A stretch of 64,000 nt of DNA from an uncultured Bariatricus sp. (GTDB lineage: Bacteria; Bacillota; Clostridia; Lachnospirales; Lachnospiraceae). The position numbers were made by a program, and so were the translations under genes. The DNA lies in the NCBI GenBank assembly GCA_934320645.1, contig CAKRFP010000007.1, forward strand, positions 22,638-86,637, given 5' to 3'. Every line of letters begins with the position of its first letter. Position 1 is the stretch's first letter. This document shows positions 35,408 to 43,626 of this stretch, piece after piece. The notes below the pieces were generated by a model. It made no database searches. It was not told the DNA's origin and was given only the letters and a program-made list of their open reading frames with translations.

Positions 35408-36364
35408 CTATAATGCCAGCAGTGCAATCAGACACAGGATTGCTGTTACAATCGAAAATACTGCAACAACCCGTGTCTCACTCCATCCACACAGCTCAAA
35501 ATGATGGTGGATCGGCGCCATTTTAAAGAAACGCTTTCCGCCTGTTTTTTTAAAATATGTTACCTGGATCATAACTGATAACACTTCTACCAGATAGATC
35601 AGTCCTACGATAATAATGAACAGCGGCATCTGAAGCATATATGCTGTCGAAGCAACAAATCCGCCCAGCGCCAGTGAACCGGTGTCTCCCATAAATACAC
35701 TTGCCGGATACACATTGAATAATAAAAATCCAAGCAGTGCACCTACAACTGCACAGGTGATCGGTTCGATCCCGCTCTTTGTTCCGATCGCAACAACGGT
35801 AAAGAACGTTGCTACCAGAACCGTTACACTCGATGCCAAACCATCCAGTCCGTCTGTAAAATTCACACCATTGACGGTACCGATCACTGCGATAAAAAGT
35901 ACCGGAATCGCAAGCCATCCAATGTTCAGATACTTTCCGCCTGAAAATGGGATCAACAGGGTAAGCGGTACATTTGCCACCTTCACAATATAAAATGCAA
36001 AAATTGCTGTGATCACGATCTGAAGTGCCATTTTCTGCATTGGCATCAGACCGTCTGACCTGTGAAGAACTACTTTCAGATAATCATCCAGAAATCCGAC
36101 CAGTCCAAATCCAATCGTTACAAAAAGAACAGGAATCACCTTCGGATACTCTCTTACATAGATCAGCGAAGTGACCGCAATTGAAAAAAGGATCATTACT
36201 CCTCCCATTGTCGGTGTTCCAGCTTTTTTAAGATGCGACTTCACCCCGTCTTCTCTCTCTGTCTGATCCATCTTGAGTCTTCTTAAAATAGGAATTACCA
36301 CCGGGCCTGCTGCCACGCTGAGAACAAACGCGATCAGCACCGGTATGACCATTGTAAAATCCAT
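35408..36364 (-). CDS. mraY: Phospho-N-acetylmuramoyl-pentapeptide-transferase
   Basis: Integral membrane enzyme that moves phospho-MurNAc-pentapeptide to undecaprenyl phosphate, forming lipid I. It has 318 aa and about ten membrane segments. Catalytic blocks are KAGTPTMGGVMILFSI, GFLDDYLKV (the DD pair), NFTDGLDGLASSV and the C-terminal FFKMAPIHHHFELCG histidine motif. GAGG precedes the ATG. It begins a unit mraY-murD-ftsW-ftsQ-ftsZ that has its own promoter at 36428-36456. Confidence 0.98.
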   Translation of the reverse strand: MDFTMVIPVLIAFVLSVAAGPVVIPILRRLKMDQTEREDGVKSHLKKAGTPTMGGVMILFSIAVTSLIYVREYPKVIPVLFVTIGFGLVGFLDDYLKVVLHRSDGLMPMQKMALQIVITAIFAFYIVKVANVPLTLLIPFSGGKYLNIGWLAIPVLFIAVIGTVNGVNFTDGLDGLASSVTVLVATFFTVVAIGTKSGIEPITCAVVGALLGFLLFNVYPASVFMGDTGSLALGGFVASTAYMLQMPLFIIIVGLIYLVEVLSVMIQVTYFKKTGGKRFFKMAPIHHHFELCGWSETRVVAVFSIVTAILCLIALLAL

Positions 36365-36427
36365 AATCCACCTCTGTCTTTCTTTTGTTTTCCAAATCAG
36401 CCCTTAAAGGCTCAGATTCTACGCTTT

Positions 36428-36456
36428 AGTATAATGTATCTGCCCTCTTTTTTCAA
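36428..36456 (-). promoter_or_regulatory. Sigma-A promoter of mraY-murD-ftsW-ftsQ
   Basis: Minus strand TTGAAA (36451-36456), 17-bp spacer, TATACT (36428-36433), placed just after the stop codon of the second PBP gene. It would allow vegetative expression of the wall genes independently of the upstream terminator at 38196-38249. Confidence 0.82.
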
Positions 36457-36461
36457 CTGCT

Positions 36462-38195
36462 TCACGGGTTTTCTTCCCGTTCAATTCCAAGATAAGGGAG
36501 AATATTGCCGAAAATATCACGCACCACCGGAGCCGCAATTGTTCCTCCATAATAGATTCCCTGAGGATTGTAAATGATCGCCATCGCTGCAACTTCAGGA
36601 TCTTCTGCCGGTGCAAATCCGATAAAGGATCCGATATATCGGTTCGCACTTCTTGGCAGCGTCTGGCTGGTCGCCGTCTTTCCTCCGATCCGGTAGCCCT
36701 CGATCTGTGCTTTTTTTCCGCCACCCTCCGATACAACCGTTTCTAGAATCCCCCTCATCTTCTCTGATGTTTCTTTCGAAAGAATCTGATTTCTTTTTCC
36801 ATAAGTGATCGTCTCTTTTTTCTCTCCACTTTCTGCATCATAGACTGCAACACCAAAATGCGGTGTGATCCGCTTTCCACCATTTATCAGCGAACAAACG
36901 GTTGCCGCCATCTGCATCGGTGTCACCTGAAAGGACTGTCCGAATGACATGGTTGCCAGCTCCACCTGCCCTACATTTTCCTTTTTGTGCATGATCGTCG
37001 CCGCTTCCCCGGGAAGATCGATCCCGGTCTTCCCCATCAGTCCGAACTTTTCAAAATACTTATAAAAATTCTCCGTTCCAAGCCGCATCCCTACTTCAAT
37101 AAAAACCGGATTGCAGGAGTTTTGTACTCCCTGCACGAACGTCTCTGATCCGTGTCCGGTCGTCCTCGCACACCGTATCCTTCTGTCCTCCACGATCTTG
37201 TATCCCGGACAGTAGAACGTATCTTCTTCTTTCACAACACCTTCTTCCAGGGCTGCGGAAGCGGTAAACACCTTAAAGATCGATCCCGGTTCATAGGTGT
37301 CGTTGATACTTCGGTTCCGCCACATCTGGTTCAGCATGTTCTGTTTTTCTTCGTCATTCAAAGATGGATCCGTACCTTCCGGCAGTGCAAATGGATCATT
37401 CAGATCAAACTCCGGCACATTCACACAGGCATAAATTTCCCCCGTATTAGGATTCAGGATCAGAATAACGACCGCATCTGCCTGCTTTTCCTCCATCACC
37501 TTTTCTGCTGCCTGCTGTGCATATTCCTGGATATTGTAATCCAGACTGATCTGCAGAGTATCACCAGAAACCGGCTCTACCCGGTCTTCCAGTGTATCTT
37601 CAAGCTCAATCCCCCTGGCATCTGTTGTTGTCAGAATCATCCCATTGATCCCTTTCAAATACTCTTCATACTTTACTTCCAGCCCAATGATCCCCTGATT
37701 GTCTCCCCCGGTAAATCCAAGCACCTTTGACGCCAGATTTCCATATGGATAGTACCGCTTAAAATCTTCGTCCACTTTTACTCCATCCAGTTCATATGCC
37801 CGGATCCGGTCTCCGATCTCTTTCTCCACATTCGTCTTTATTTTTTCTCTCGAAGAAATTTTTTCGACTCTTTTTCGAATGGTTTCTTCCTCCATCCCCA
37901 GTTCCTCCGAAAGCAAACGGATCACTTTCTCCGGTTTTTTGATCTGGCTGTGAATAACAGATATAGTACACACCGCTTTGTTGGTCGCAAGGACTTTCTC
38001 ATTCCTGTCTGTGATCTCTCCTCTCGACGCCTTGATTTCCCGCTCCCTTTCATGTAGTGTTTTCGCCTTTTGCTGATAATATTCAGCATCAAATATCATC
38101 AGATACACCAGTCTTCCAATCAAAAAAAGGATCATCAGAAACGCACTCAGAAATACCACCAGCATTTTCTTTTTATTATAGGTCTTATTGCGCAT
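36462..38195 (-). CDS. Class B penicillin-binding protein, SpoVD-like candidate
   Basis: A 577-aa transpeptidase with one N-terminal membrane helix (about 10-32). The dimerisation region has EIKASRGEITDRNEKVLATN. The transpeptidase motifs are SxxK in EPGSIFKVF, SxN in NSCNPVF and, unusually, KTAT in IGGKTATSQTLPR where nearly all relatives have KTGT. There is no PASTA domain. The start MRNKTYNKKKM was chosen because the longer frame to 38258 would be coded by a terminator hairpin, though an ATG there directly abuts the upstream stop (TAAATG). A sigma-E-like promoter sits in that hairpin, hence the SpoVD suggestion. Confidence 0.9.
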   Translation of the reverse strand: MRNKTYNKKKMLVVFLSAFLMILFLIGRLVYLMIFDAEYYQQKAKTLHEREREIKASRGEITDRNEKVLATNKAVCTISVIHSQIKKPEKVIRLLSEELGMEEETIRKRVEKISSREKIKTNVEKEIGDRIRAYELDGVKVDEDFKRYYPYGNLASKVLGFTGGDNQGIIGLEVKYEEYLKGINGMILTTTDARGIELEDTLEDRVEPVSGDTLQISLDYNIQEYAQQAAEKVMEEKQADAVVILILNPNTGEIYACVNVPEFDLNDPFALPEGTDPSLNDEEKQNMLNQMWRNRSINDTYEPGSIFKVFTASAALEEGVVKEEDTFYCPGYKIVEDRRIRCARTTGHGSETFVQGVQNSCNPVFIEVGMRLGTENFYKYFEKFGLMGKTGIDLPGEAATIMHKKENVGQVELATMSFGQSFQVTPMQMAATVCSLINGGKRITPHFGVAVYDAESGEKKETITYGKRNQILSKETSEKMRGILETVVSEGGGKKAQIEGYRIGGKTATSQTLPRSANRYIGSFIGFAPAEDPEVAAMAIIYNPQGIYYGGTIAAPVVRDIFGNILPYLGIEREENP

Positions 38196-38249
38196 AAAAA
38201 CCCCGGAAAACAGATTCTTACTACTACTGTATGATCTGTCTTCCGGGGT
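38196..38249 (-). terminator. Strong terminator between the two PBP genes
   Basis: On the minus strand a 16-bp stem forms between 38234-38249 (ACCCCGGAAGACAGAT) and 38200-38215 (ATCTGTTTTCCGGGGT), with one G-T pair and an 18-base loop, followed by TTTT and then ATG of the next PBP. Confidence 0.9.
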
Positions 38250-38254
38250 TATAC
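38226..38254 (-). promoter_or_regulatory. Candidate sigma-E promoter inside the terminator
   Basis: Minus strand CATACAGT (38226-38233) fits the sigma-E -10 consensus CATACAnT and lies wholly in the terminator loop. A GTATAAC element with the ATA core (38248-38254) is 14 bp upstream, the right distance. A transcript begun near 38218 would lack the 5' arm of the hairpin and so escape termination. Only the -10 match is strong. Confidence 0.6.
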
Positions 38255-38258
38255 CCAT

Positions 38259-40115
38259 TTACTCAGCCGGAGCCTTTGTAATATTCAGATAAGGGAATGC
38301 TTCCGCCATAATATCAGAAGCAAGCTGTGAGATCAGACTGCTGGTTGCCGCCTGATCCGGAGCATTCGGTTCATCAATGACCACATAGATCATGATCTCC
38401 GGATTCTGCTGCGGTGCGTATCCAATAAAAGATACTACGTTCTTGTTCTCACCACGAGGCAGTTTTTCCGCTGTACCGGTCTTACCACCGATATCATAGC
38501 CCTCTACCTGTGCTGAACTACCACTTCCGTTTTCTACAACACTGTACATGTAACTCTTCAATTTTTCTGAAGTTTCTTTGGAAATCGTTCTCTTCTCCAG
38601 AACCGGATCAATCGTCTGAATAACATTTCCATTTTCATCCTGAATTGCTTTTACCAGATGTGGCTGGTAATAATCTCCACCATTGATCAGAGAGCAGAAA
38701 CCTGTCGCAAGCTGAAGCATGGTTACGTTAAAGTTCTGTCCAAAAGAGTTTGTCGCAAGATCTGTGTTGATCATTCCATCCGGTGACTGCAGGATACCGA
38801 GCGCTTCCCCGGACAGGTCAATTCCAGTATACTGGCCAAACCCGAAAATACTCTGGTATTTGCAGAATTCCTCCGGTCCGATTGCGAGACCGATCTGCAT
38901 CAACGCTACGTTACATGAATTTTCCATAACCTGCGTCAGATCCTGCACACCATGTCCGCCCCTGTCATAGGAAATACATTTGATCTCCCACTCATCAATC
39001 TGAAGAGAACCACCGCAATAATAGGTCTCATCCCCTTTAAGCGCACCGATTTCCAGACCGGTTGCAATTGTAAAAGGTTTGATTGTTGATCCTGGTTCAT
39101 AAGTATCACTGACACAAAAATTTCTCCAAAGTGCATTCAGAGCATCAATCTTATCATCGCTGCTCATCTCGGATAATTCTTCCTCTGTATAATACTTCGA
39201 CAGATCTCTCGGATTATTCAGATCATAGGTCGGCGAAGATGCCATTGCCAAGATTTCACCGGTATTCGGATTCATCATGATCACCGCTCCGTTTTTGAAT
39301 CCCATGCCTTCCTGCGCTTCATCCGTATGCGCCTGGTTAAATGCTTCCAGATGCTTCTCGACAATAGACTGCAGGTTTGCATCAATCGTTGTTACGATCG
39401 TATTTCCATTGATCGGCTCCTTCACTGTATTTTCAATTGTTGAATCTTCATTCTGATAGCCGTATCTTCGTCCGTCTGTTCCATTTAAAATCGAATTGTA
39501 AGACGCCTCCAGTCCGGTTGCTCCCACGTTTCCCGATACACTAAATCCCAGCACATCACAAGCCAGTGTATTGTATGGGTATTTTCTGACATAATCTTCT
39601 TCCAGCCAGACTCCCTTGATCTTGGAATTTTTCTTTGCTGCGGCTTCAAAAGTCTGTGAATCATCATATGAAATCCCCTTTTTCAGAATATTATAACGAC
39701 TGTCCGGACTATCTGCTATGATCGCATCCACGTCAGATGCTTTGATCTGAAAATACTTCTTCAGTGCCTTTTTTGTAGCTGCTATATTTTCTGCTTTTTT
39801 CGTCTCATCCGAGAGTAAAACTTTGGCATCCAGAATCACGTTGTATACACGTTCACTGGTCGCCAGCTTTGTACCATTTGAATCTACGATATCACCTCTC
39901 TTGAATGGAATCGACTGACTTACATATTGCTGCTGATCCAGCACCGTCTTCGTATAATCTTCCCCTGATGAAGCATTGATATAGGTAATCCTTCCGACAA
40001 GAATAACAAAAGCCAGTAATATCGCTATAAAGAGCATTACCAGCTTTTTCTGCATTCCCACCGTGAATTTCTGCCTCAAAACAGAAGTCTTTCTTTTTCT
40101 TCTTCTTTTTGACAT
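38259..40115 (-). CDS. Class B penicillin-binding protein (division transpeptidase, FtsI/PBP2B-like)
   Basis: A 618-aa peptidoglycan transpeptidase. A very basic N-terminus (SKRRRKRKTSVLRQKF) and one membrane helix (about 25-48) anchor it. The non-catalytic part has FKRGDIVDSNGTKLATSE. Active-site motifs are canonical: SxxK in EPGSTIKPF, SxN in NSCNVAL, KTG in IGGKTGTAEKLPRGE. No PASTA domain is present. The start at 40115 has AAAGG at good spacing; an in-frame GTG nine bases upstream overlaps that site. It follows ftsL by 23 bp and ends at the strong terminator, as expected for the vegetative division PBP. Confidence 0.93.
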   Translation of the reverse strand: MSKRRRKRKTSVLRQKFTVGMQKKLVMLFIAILLAFVILVGRITYINASSGEDYTKTVLDQQQYVSQSIPFKRGDIVDSNGTKLATSERVYNVILDAKVLLSDETKKAENIAATKKALKKYFQIKASDVDAIIADSPDSRYNILKKGISYDDSQTFEAAAKKNSKIKGVWLEEDYVRKYPYNTLACDVLGFSVSGNVGATGLEASYNSILNGTDGRRYGYQNEDSTIENTVKEPINGNTIVTTIDANLQSIVEKHLEAFNQAHTDEAQEGMGFKNGAVIMMNPNTGEILAMASSPTYDLNNPRDLSKYYTEEELSEMSSDDKIDALNALWRNFCVSDTYEPGSTIKPFTIATGLEIGALKGDETYYCGGSLQIDEWEIKCISYDRGGHGVQDLTQVMENSCNVALMQIGLAIGPEEFCKYQSIFGFGQYTGIDLSGEALGILQSPDGMINTDLATNSFGQNFNVTMLQLATGFCSLINGGDYYQPHLVKAIQDENGNVIQTIDPVLEKRTISKETSEKLKSYMYSVVENGSGSSAQVEGYDIGGKTGTAEKLPRGENKNVVSFIGYAPQQNPEIMIYVVIDEPNAPDQAATSSLISQLASDIMAEAFPYLNITKAPAE

Positions 40116-40138
40116 GCTATTCACCTTTGTTTTTTAGC

Positions 40139-40669
40139 CTATTTACCTGTTGTCTGTCCAAGTACTCCATTTTTCGGAATACTCTCATATTGTTTTACAT
40201 AATCATTGACCGGATTCTGATATTCGATGATCTGATCAGAAGTCGCATATCCCATTCCCAGATCGTTGATCGCACGATCTCTTACTTCTTCCAGATTCAC
40301 TGAATCCATCACTGAATTATATCTCGTTGTATTCTCTTCTTTTGCATCTGCCAGTTCCTGCTGCAGCTCGGTAATATGTTCCGTGCGGCTTGTAAGTTCT
40401 GCACGTACCTGCAGATACCATACACAGACCACAAGTGCTGCCACTGCTGCAATCGAAAGAAACATCACATACGCCGGATTCATCCGCATTGCTTTTCTTC
40501 TGTTCTTCAAGATCTGTCTGTCCAGTTTTTTCTTTTTATGTTCTTTTCTTGGTTCCTCATGTCGCTGCGGCATTACCTCTGCCTGGCGAACTGTATTTCC
40601 ATATATGTACATTCTCTGGCCTGTTACTGTACGCCTATCTGACTGTATTCTACGACTGTATTCTGCCAT
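40139..40669 (-). CDS. ftsL: Cell division protein FtsL-like
   Basis: A 176-aa bitopic protein. A basic cytoplasmic part (KEHKKKKLDRQILKNRRKAMR) precedes one membrane helix (about 68-88), then a coiled coil (LTSRTEHITELQQELADAKEEN). This is the layout of FtsL, which scaffolds the division synthase. FtsL proteins share little sequence, so the call rests on topology and on its place between rsmH and the PBP gene. The start MAEYSRR was chosen for the AAAGGGTGG site upstream. Confidence 0.85.
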   Translation of the reverse strand: MAEYSRRIQSDRRTVTGQRMYIYGNTVRQAEVMPQRHEEPRKEHKKKKLDRQILKNRRKAMRMNPAYVMFLSIAAVAALVVCVWYLQVRAELTSRTEHITELQQELADAKEENTTRYNSVMDSVNLEEVRDRAINDLGMGYATSDQIIEYQNPVNDYVKQYESIPKNGVLGQTTGK

Positions 40670-40690
40670 ACAGCACCACCCTTTCAAATT

Positions 40691-41626
40691 CTATGCCCGC
40701 TCAAAAATACGCAGCTTTGCACTTTTTGAACGGCTGTTAAACTCCATCTCTTCTTCACTTGGAAGAATCGGCTTTTTCGTAATTACTTTTCCTTTGGAAA
40801 CTTTTCCACATACACATACCGGAAATGTGCTTGGACACGTACATGGATTTTCATTCTTTTTAAAGATTCCTTTTACAATTCTATCCTCCAGAGAATGGAA
40901 GGTAATAATACAAATCCTTCCTCCCGGATTTAAAATATCAATCATATCATCCAGAGAATCTCGAAGTACTTCCAGTTCCCGGTTACACTCAATCCGGATT
41001 GCCTGAAAAGTTCTCTTTGCCGGATGTCCCGACATCTTCTGAAACTTCATCGGTATGGACTCTCTAATGATCTCTGCTAACTGTCCAGTTGTTTCAATAG
41101 GACCTTTCTCTCTTGCCATAACAATGTGTTTTGCTATATTCTTTGCAAATTTGTCTTCACCGTAGTCACGAATGATCCGAAAAAGGTCCATCTCACTGTA
41201 GCCATTGACAATCTCCTTTGCAGATAATGTCTGACGTCTGTCCATTCTCATATCCAAAGGTGCATCAGTGCGATAGGAGAACCCACGATCTGCCGTATCT
41301 AACTGGTAAGATGATACGCCCAGATCGAGTACGATCCCATCGACCTTATCAATGCCTATCTCATGGAGCCTCGACTTCATATCACAATAATTGCTCCGGA
41401 TTATTGTAACTCTCTCCCCGAAGTCGCTTAATCGGATGCCTGCTGCTTCGATCGCTGCCGCATCCTGGTCTATTCCTATAAAACTCCCCTTGTTGTTTAA
41501 TTGCCGACATACTTCATACGCATGTCCGCCTCCACCAAGTGTGCCATCAACATAAATTCCGTCCGGCTTGATGTTCAGTCCTTCGATTGTCTCATCCAGT
41601 AATACTGATTTATGCTTAAATGTCAT
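40691..41626 (-). CDS. rsmH: 16S rRNA (cytosine(1402)-N(4))-methyltransferase
   Basis: Methylates N4 of C1402 in 16S rRNA, using SAM. It has 311 aa. The family start HKSVLLDETIEGL, the SAM loop DGTLGGGGHAYEVC, GIDQDAAAIEAA, DLGVSSYQLDTADRGFSYRTDAPLDMRMD, FQAIRIECNRELEVL and ITFHSLEDRIVK are all present. AGGAGG precedes the ATG. It is the second gene of the mraZ unit, 27 bp after mraZ. Confidence 0.98.
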   Translation of the reverse strand: MTFKHKSVLLDETIEGLNIKPDGIYVDGTLGGGGHAYEVCRQLNNKGSFIGIDQDAAAIEAAGIRLSDFGERVTIIRSNYCDMKSRLHEIGIDKVDGIVLDLGVSSYQLDTADRGFSYRTDAPLDMRMDRRQTLSAKEIVNGYSEMDLFRIIRDYGEDKFAKNIAKHIVMAREKGPIETTGQLAEIIRESIPMKFQKMSGHPAKRTFQAIRIECNRELEVLRDSLDDMIDILNPGGRICIITFHSLEDRIVKGIFKKNENPCTCPSTFPVCVCGKVSKGKVITKKPILPSEEEMEFNSRSKSAKLRIFERA

Positions 41627-41653
41627 GGTATCCTCCTAAATTAAAAGATCTAT

Positions 41654-42091
41654 TTAGATGCTAAGTCCCAAATCTTCCATGTCATTTGCAATGTCCTCGA
41701 TATTTTCCTCAACATCAGCAGTACGAGCTTCCCACGCTTCTTTGCTCCAGATCTCAACCTTGTCCAGCACGCCGGCTAAAACAACTTCTTTTTCAAGATC
41801 TGCATAAGCACGAAGAGAAGAAGAAATCAAAACTCTCCCTTGTTTATCAAGCTCTCCTTCTGTAGCACTTCCAAGAAAGAAACGCTTAAAGTCTCTGGCT
41901 TTCCTGTTTGTAAGTGGTAAAGTTCTAAGCTTCTCTTCAAAGGCTTTCCATTCGTTGTCCGGATACAGAAATAAGCAGCCGTCCATTCCTTTCGTAATTA
42001 CGAAATGTTCTCCCAAACTCTCACGTAACTTTGAAGGAATAATCAGCCTGCCTTTTGAATCAATACTATGATTAAATTCTCCAGTCAACAT
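41654..42091 (-). CDS. mraZ: Division/cell wall cluster transcriptional regulator MraZ
   Basis: A 145-aa protein with two SpoVT/AbrB-like repeats: MLTGEFNHSIDSKGRLIIPSK (about 1-50) and FFLGSATEGELDKQGRVLISSSLR (about 75-125). MraZ forms large rings and binds repeated boxes in front of its own operon. The start at MLTGEFNHS was chosen as in the family, with AAGGTGA upstream; an in-frame GTG nine bases before is less likely. The matching array of boxes lies at 42120-42188, so self-control is likely. Confidence 0.97.
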   Translation of the reverse strand: MLTGEFNHSIDSKGRLIIPSKLRESLGEHFVITKGMDGCLFLYPDNEWKAFEEKLRTLPLTNRKARDFKRFFLGSATEGELDKQGRVLISSSLRAYADLEKEVVLAGVLDKVEIWSKEAWEARTADVEENIEDIANDMEDLGLSI

Positions 42092-42119
42092 AGGAATCAC
42101 CTTCTTTCAAAGTGGCCTG

Positions 42120-42188
42120 CCACTTTCTATGCCACTTTGCTCCACTTCACTCCACTTTCTACCACTTACGTCCATTGTACCCCACTTT
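42120..42188 (-). promoter_or_regulatory. Array of MraZ boxes, 10-bp period
   Basis: The motif AAGTGG on the minus strand (CCACTT on plus) begins at plus positions 42120, 42132, 42142, 42152, 42162 and 42182, with a decayed copy (CCATTG) at 42172. MraZ proteins bind such 10-bp repeats, TGGG-type in E. coli and AAAGTGG-type in some Firmicutes and mollicutes. The outermost box lies in the spacer of the mraZ promoter. Confidence 0.88.
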
Positions 42189-42202
42189 AGCATCCTTTTC
42201 AA
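42174..42202 (-). promoter_or_regulatory. Sigma-A promoter of mraZ-rsmH-ftsL-pbp
   Basis: Minus strand TTGAAA (42197-42202), 17-bp spacer, TACAAT (42174-42179). A MraZ box lies in the spacer and the rest of the array downstream of the start. Confidence 0.82.
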
Positions 42203-42320
42203 GCATTTTTTAGAATTTATCCGCTCAAAAAAAGCCCGTCAAATCGGACTTTTTCCCATTTTTTACCATTTTGTGGTGGAAAGTGGAGGCATATTTTTCC
42301 CCCACTCCCACCTGCAGCAG

Positions 42321-42367
42321 AAAAAAAGTGGAGAATCCGTTCCCATATGGAACAAACTCTCCACTTT
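42321..42367 (-). terminator. Terminator after the small membrane protein gene
   Basis: AAAGTGGAGA (42325-42334) pairs with TCTCCACTTT (42358-42367), with an inner GTTCC/GGAAC stem; on the minus strand a T7 run follows. Confidence 0.88.
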
Positions 42368-42376
42368 CTTTTTCAT

Positions 42377-42619
42377 CTACTCAGCGGTATTCATCGACTG
42401 AATATAATCACTTACAGCAGAATAATCAACCTCTGCTACCGCTCTTGGCTGCTTTGATTCATACAGATCATAAGCTGACCATCCGATCCATCCGACGATT
42501 GCAAGTGCAATCAATCCAAGAATCGTATAATCCAGTGTCTTACGGAAATTCTTCTTTCTCTCTTCCCGCTTTCTGTTTGCTTTTGCCTGTTTATAGTAAT
42601 CTACTTTTTTCTGACTCAT
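42377..42619 (-). CDS. Small single-pass membrane protein
   Basis: An 80-aa protein of unknown function. The N-terminal third is very basic and helical (SQKKVDYYKQAKANRKREERKKN), then comes one membrane helix (about 33-52, LDYTILGLIALAIVGWIGWSAY) and a short outer part ending MNTAE. The start was chosen at MSQKK because AAGGAG lies at normal distance. It has a strong terminator. It sits between the DegV gene and the division cluster on the same strand; a link to wall synthesis is only suggested by place. Confidence 0.75.
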   Translation of the reverse strand: MSQKKVDYYKQAKANRKREERKKNFRKTLDYTILGLIALAIVGWIGWSAYDLYESKQPRAVAEVDYSAVSDYIQSMNTAE

Positions 42620-42686
42620 ATCTGCAAATCTCCTTCGCAATCAATCTAACTAGTATATATTACCACACTTTTGCGACTGATACAAG

Positions 42687-43526
42687 TTATACTGCAATAA
42701 TCACTCCACCATCATTGGCATACATGCTGCTGACACCTCTGGTATCCAGAATGATGATATCTTTTAATGTGGCCCGTTCTTCCAGCATCTTCTTCACATC
42801 CTGTGCTCTCTGCGGACAGTTGCAATGTGAAATCGCAAGTACCTTGTTCTCCGGATCTTTCAGATCTGCGATCACGCAGTCTACCATGTTCTTAAGCGCT
42901 TTCTTGATTCCACGCGCCTGACCAAGCTGGCAGATCTCACCTTTTGGGGTAGACCCCATCACTGGCTTGATATTCAGCACCGTTGCGGCAATTGCCTTAA
43001 GTCCTGTCAGCCTTCCGTTCTTACGAAGTGTCTCAAGTGTCTCAAGTACAAAATAGGTGTGCTGCTCCTCAATATATGCTTCTACCGCAGATACTACTTC
43101 CTGGAATGACATCCCCTTTTCTTCACATTCGGCAATCTTCATCCCGATCAGTGTCTGTCCCACCGATGCGGATCTCGAATTGAAAACATAAATCTCTTTC
43201 TCACCATATTCTTCTTCATACAAATTCTTCCCAAGTACGGCACTGTTATAAGAACCACTCAGTTCAGAAGATAACGTAACTGCATATACATGCTCTGCAT
43301 CGCAGTGATATCCCTCCATAAACGTCTCCGGAGACGGACAACTGGACTTTGGACATGTCGGGCATTCAGCTACGTGCTTCAAAAATTCAGCCTGATTGAA
43401 AGATTCATCATCAATAACGTGATAATCTCCAACCTCCAGCCCTAAAGATGCTGTCTCAAACAGACCCGAAGCCTTCATCTCTTCTGTCAATTCTCCACAG
43501 CTATCCACAATCACTTTATAACTCAT
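42687..43526 (-). CDS. DegV-family fatty-acid-binding protein
   Basis: A 279-aa DegV/FakB-type protein. Family features are the start YKVIVDSCGELTEEM, CPTCPKSSCPSPETFMEGY and AVTLSSELSGSYNSAVL in the lipid-pocket region, and LETLRKNGRLTGLKAI with the KPVMGSTPKGEICQLGQARG block. Such proteins bind a fatty acid and can present it to a fatty acid kinase (FakA); no kinase gene is in the window. It is probably a single gene. Confidence 0.93.
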   Translation of the reverse strand: MSYKVIVDSCGELTEEMKASGLFETASLGLEVGDYHVIDDESFNQAEFLKHVAECPTCPKSSCPSPETFMEGYHCDAEHVYAVTLSSELSGSYNSAVLGKNLYEEEYGEKEIYVFNSRSASVGQTLIGMKIAECEEKGMSFQEVVSAVEAYIEEQHTYFVLETLETLRKNGRLTGLKAIAATVLNIKPVMGSTPKGEICQLGQARGIKKALKNMVDCVIADLKDPENKVLAISHCNCPQRAQDVKKMLEERATLKDIIILDTRGVSSMYANDGGVIIAV

Positions 43527-43626
43527 AATCCAAACCTCCGAAACGCGTCATCTACATCCATTATACGTGGTTTTCATTACCACTTCCAATATCATACCAT
43601 ATTTTGCTTTGAAAAAAAAGCCTTTT

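Noticed and set aside
38196..38258. N-terminal extension of the second PBP starting at the ATG at 38258
   Set aside because: Those codons are the arms of a strong terminator; the extension has no family similarity. It is not fully excluded because the ATG directly follows the upstream stop.
42120..42188. Short regular repeats as a CRISPR-like array
   Set aside because: The 10-bp period and AAGTGG core before mraZ fit MraZ boxes; there are no spacers.
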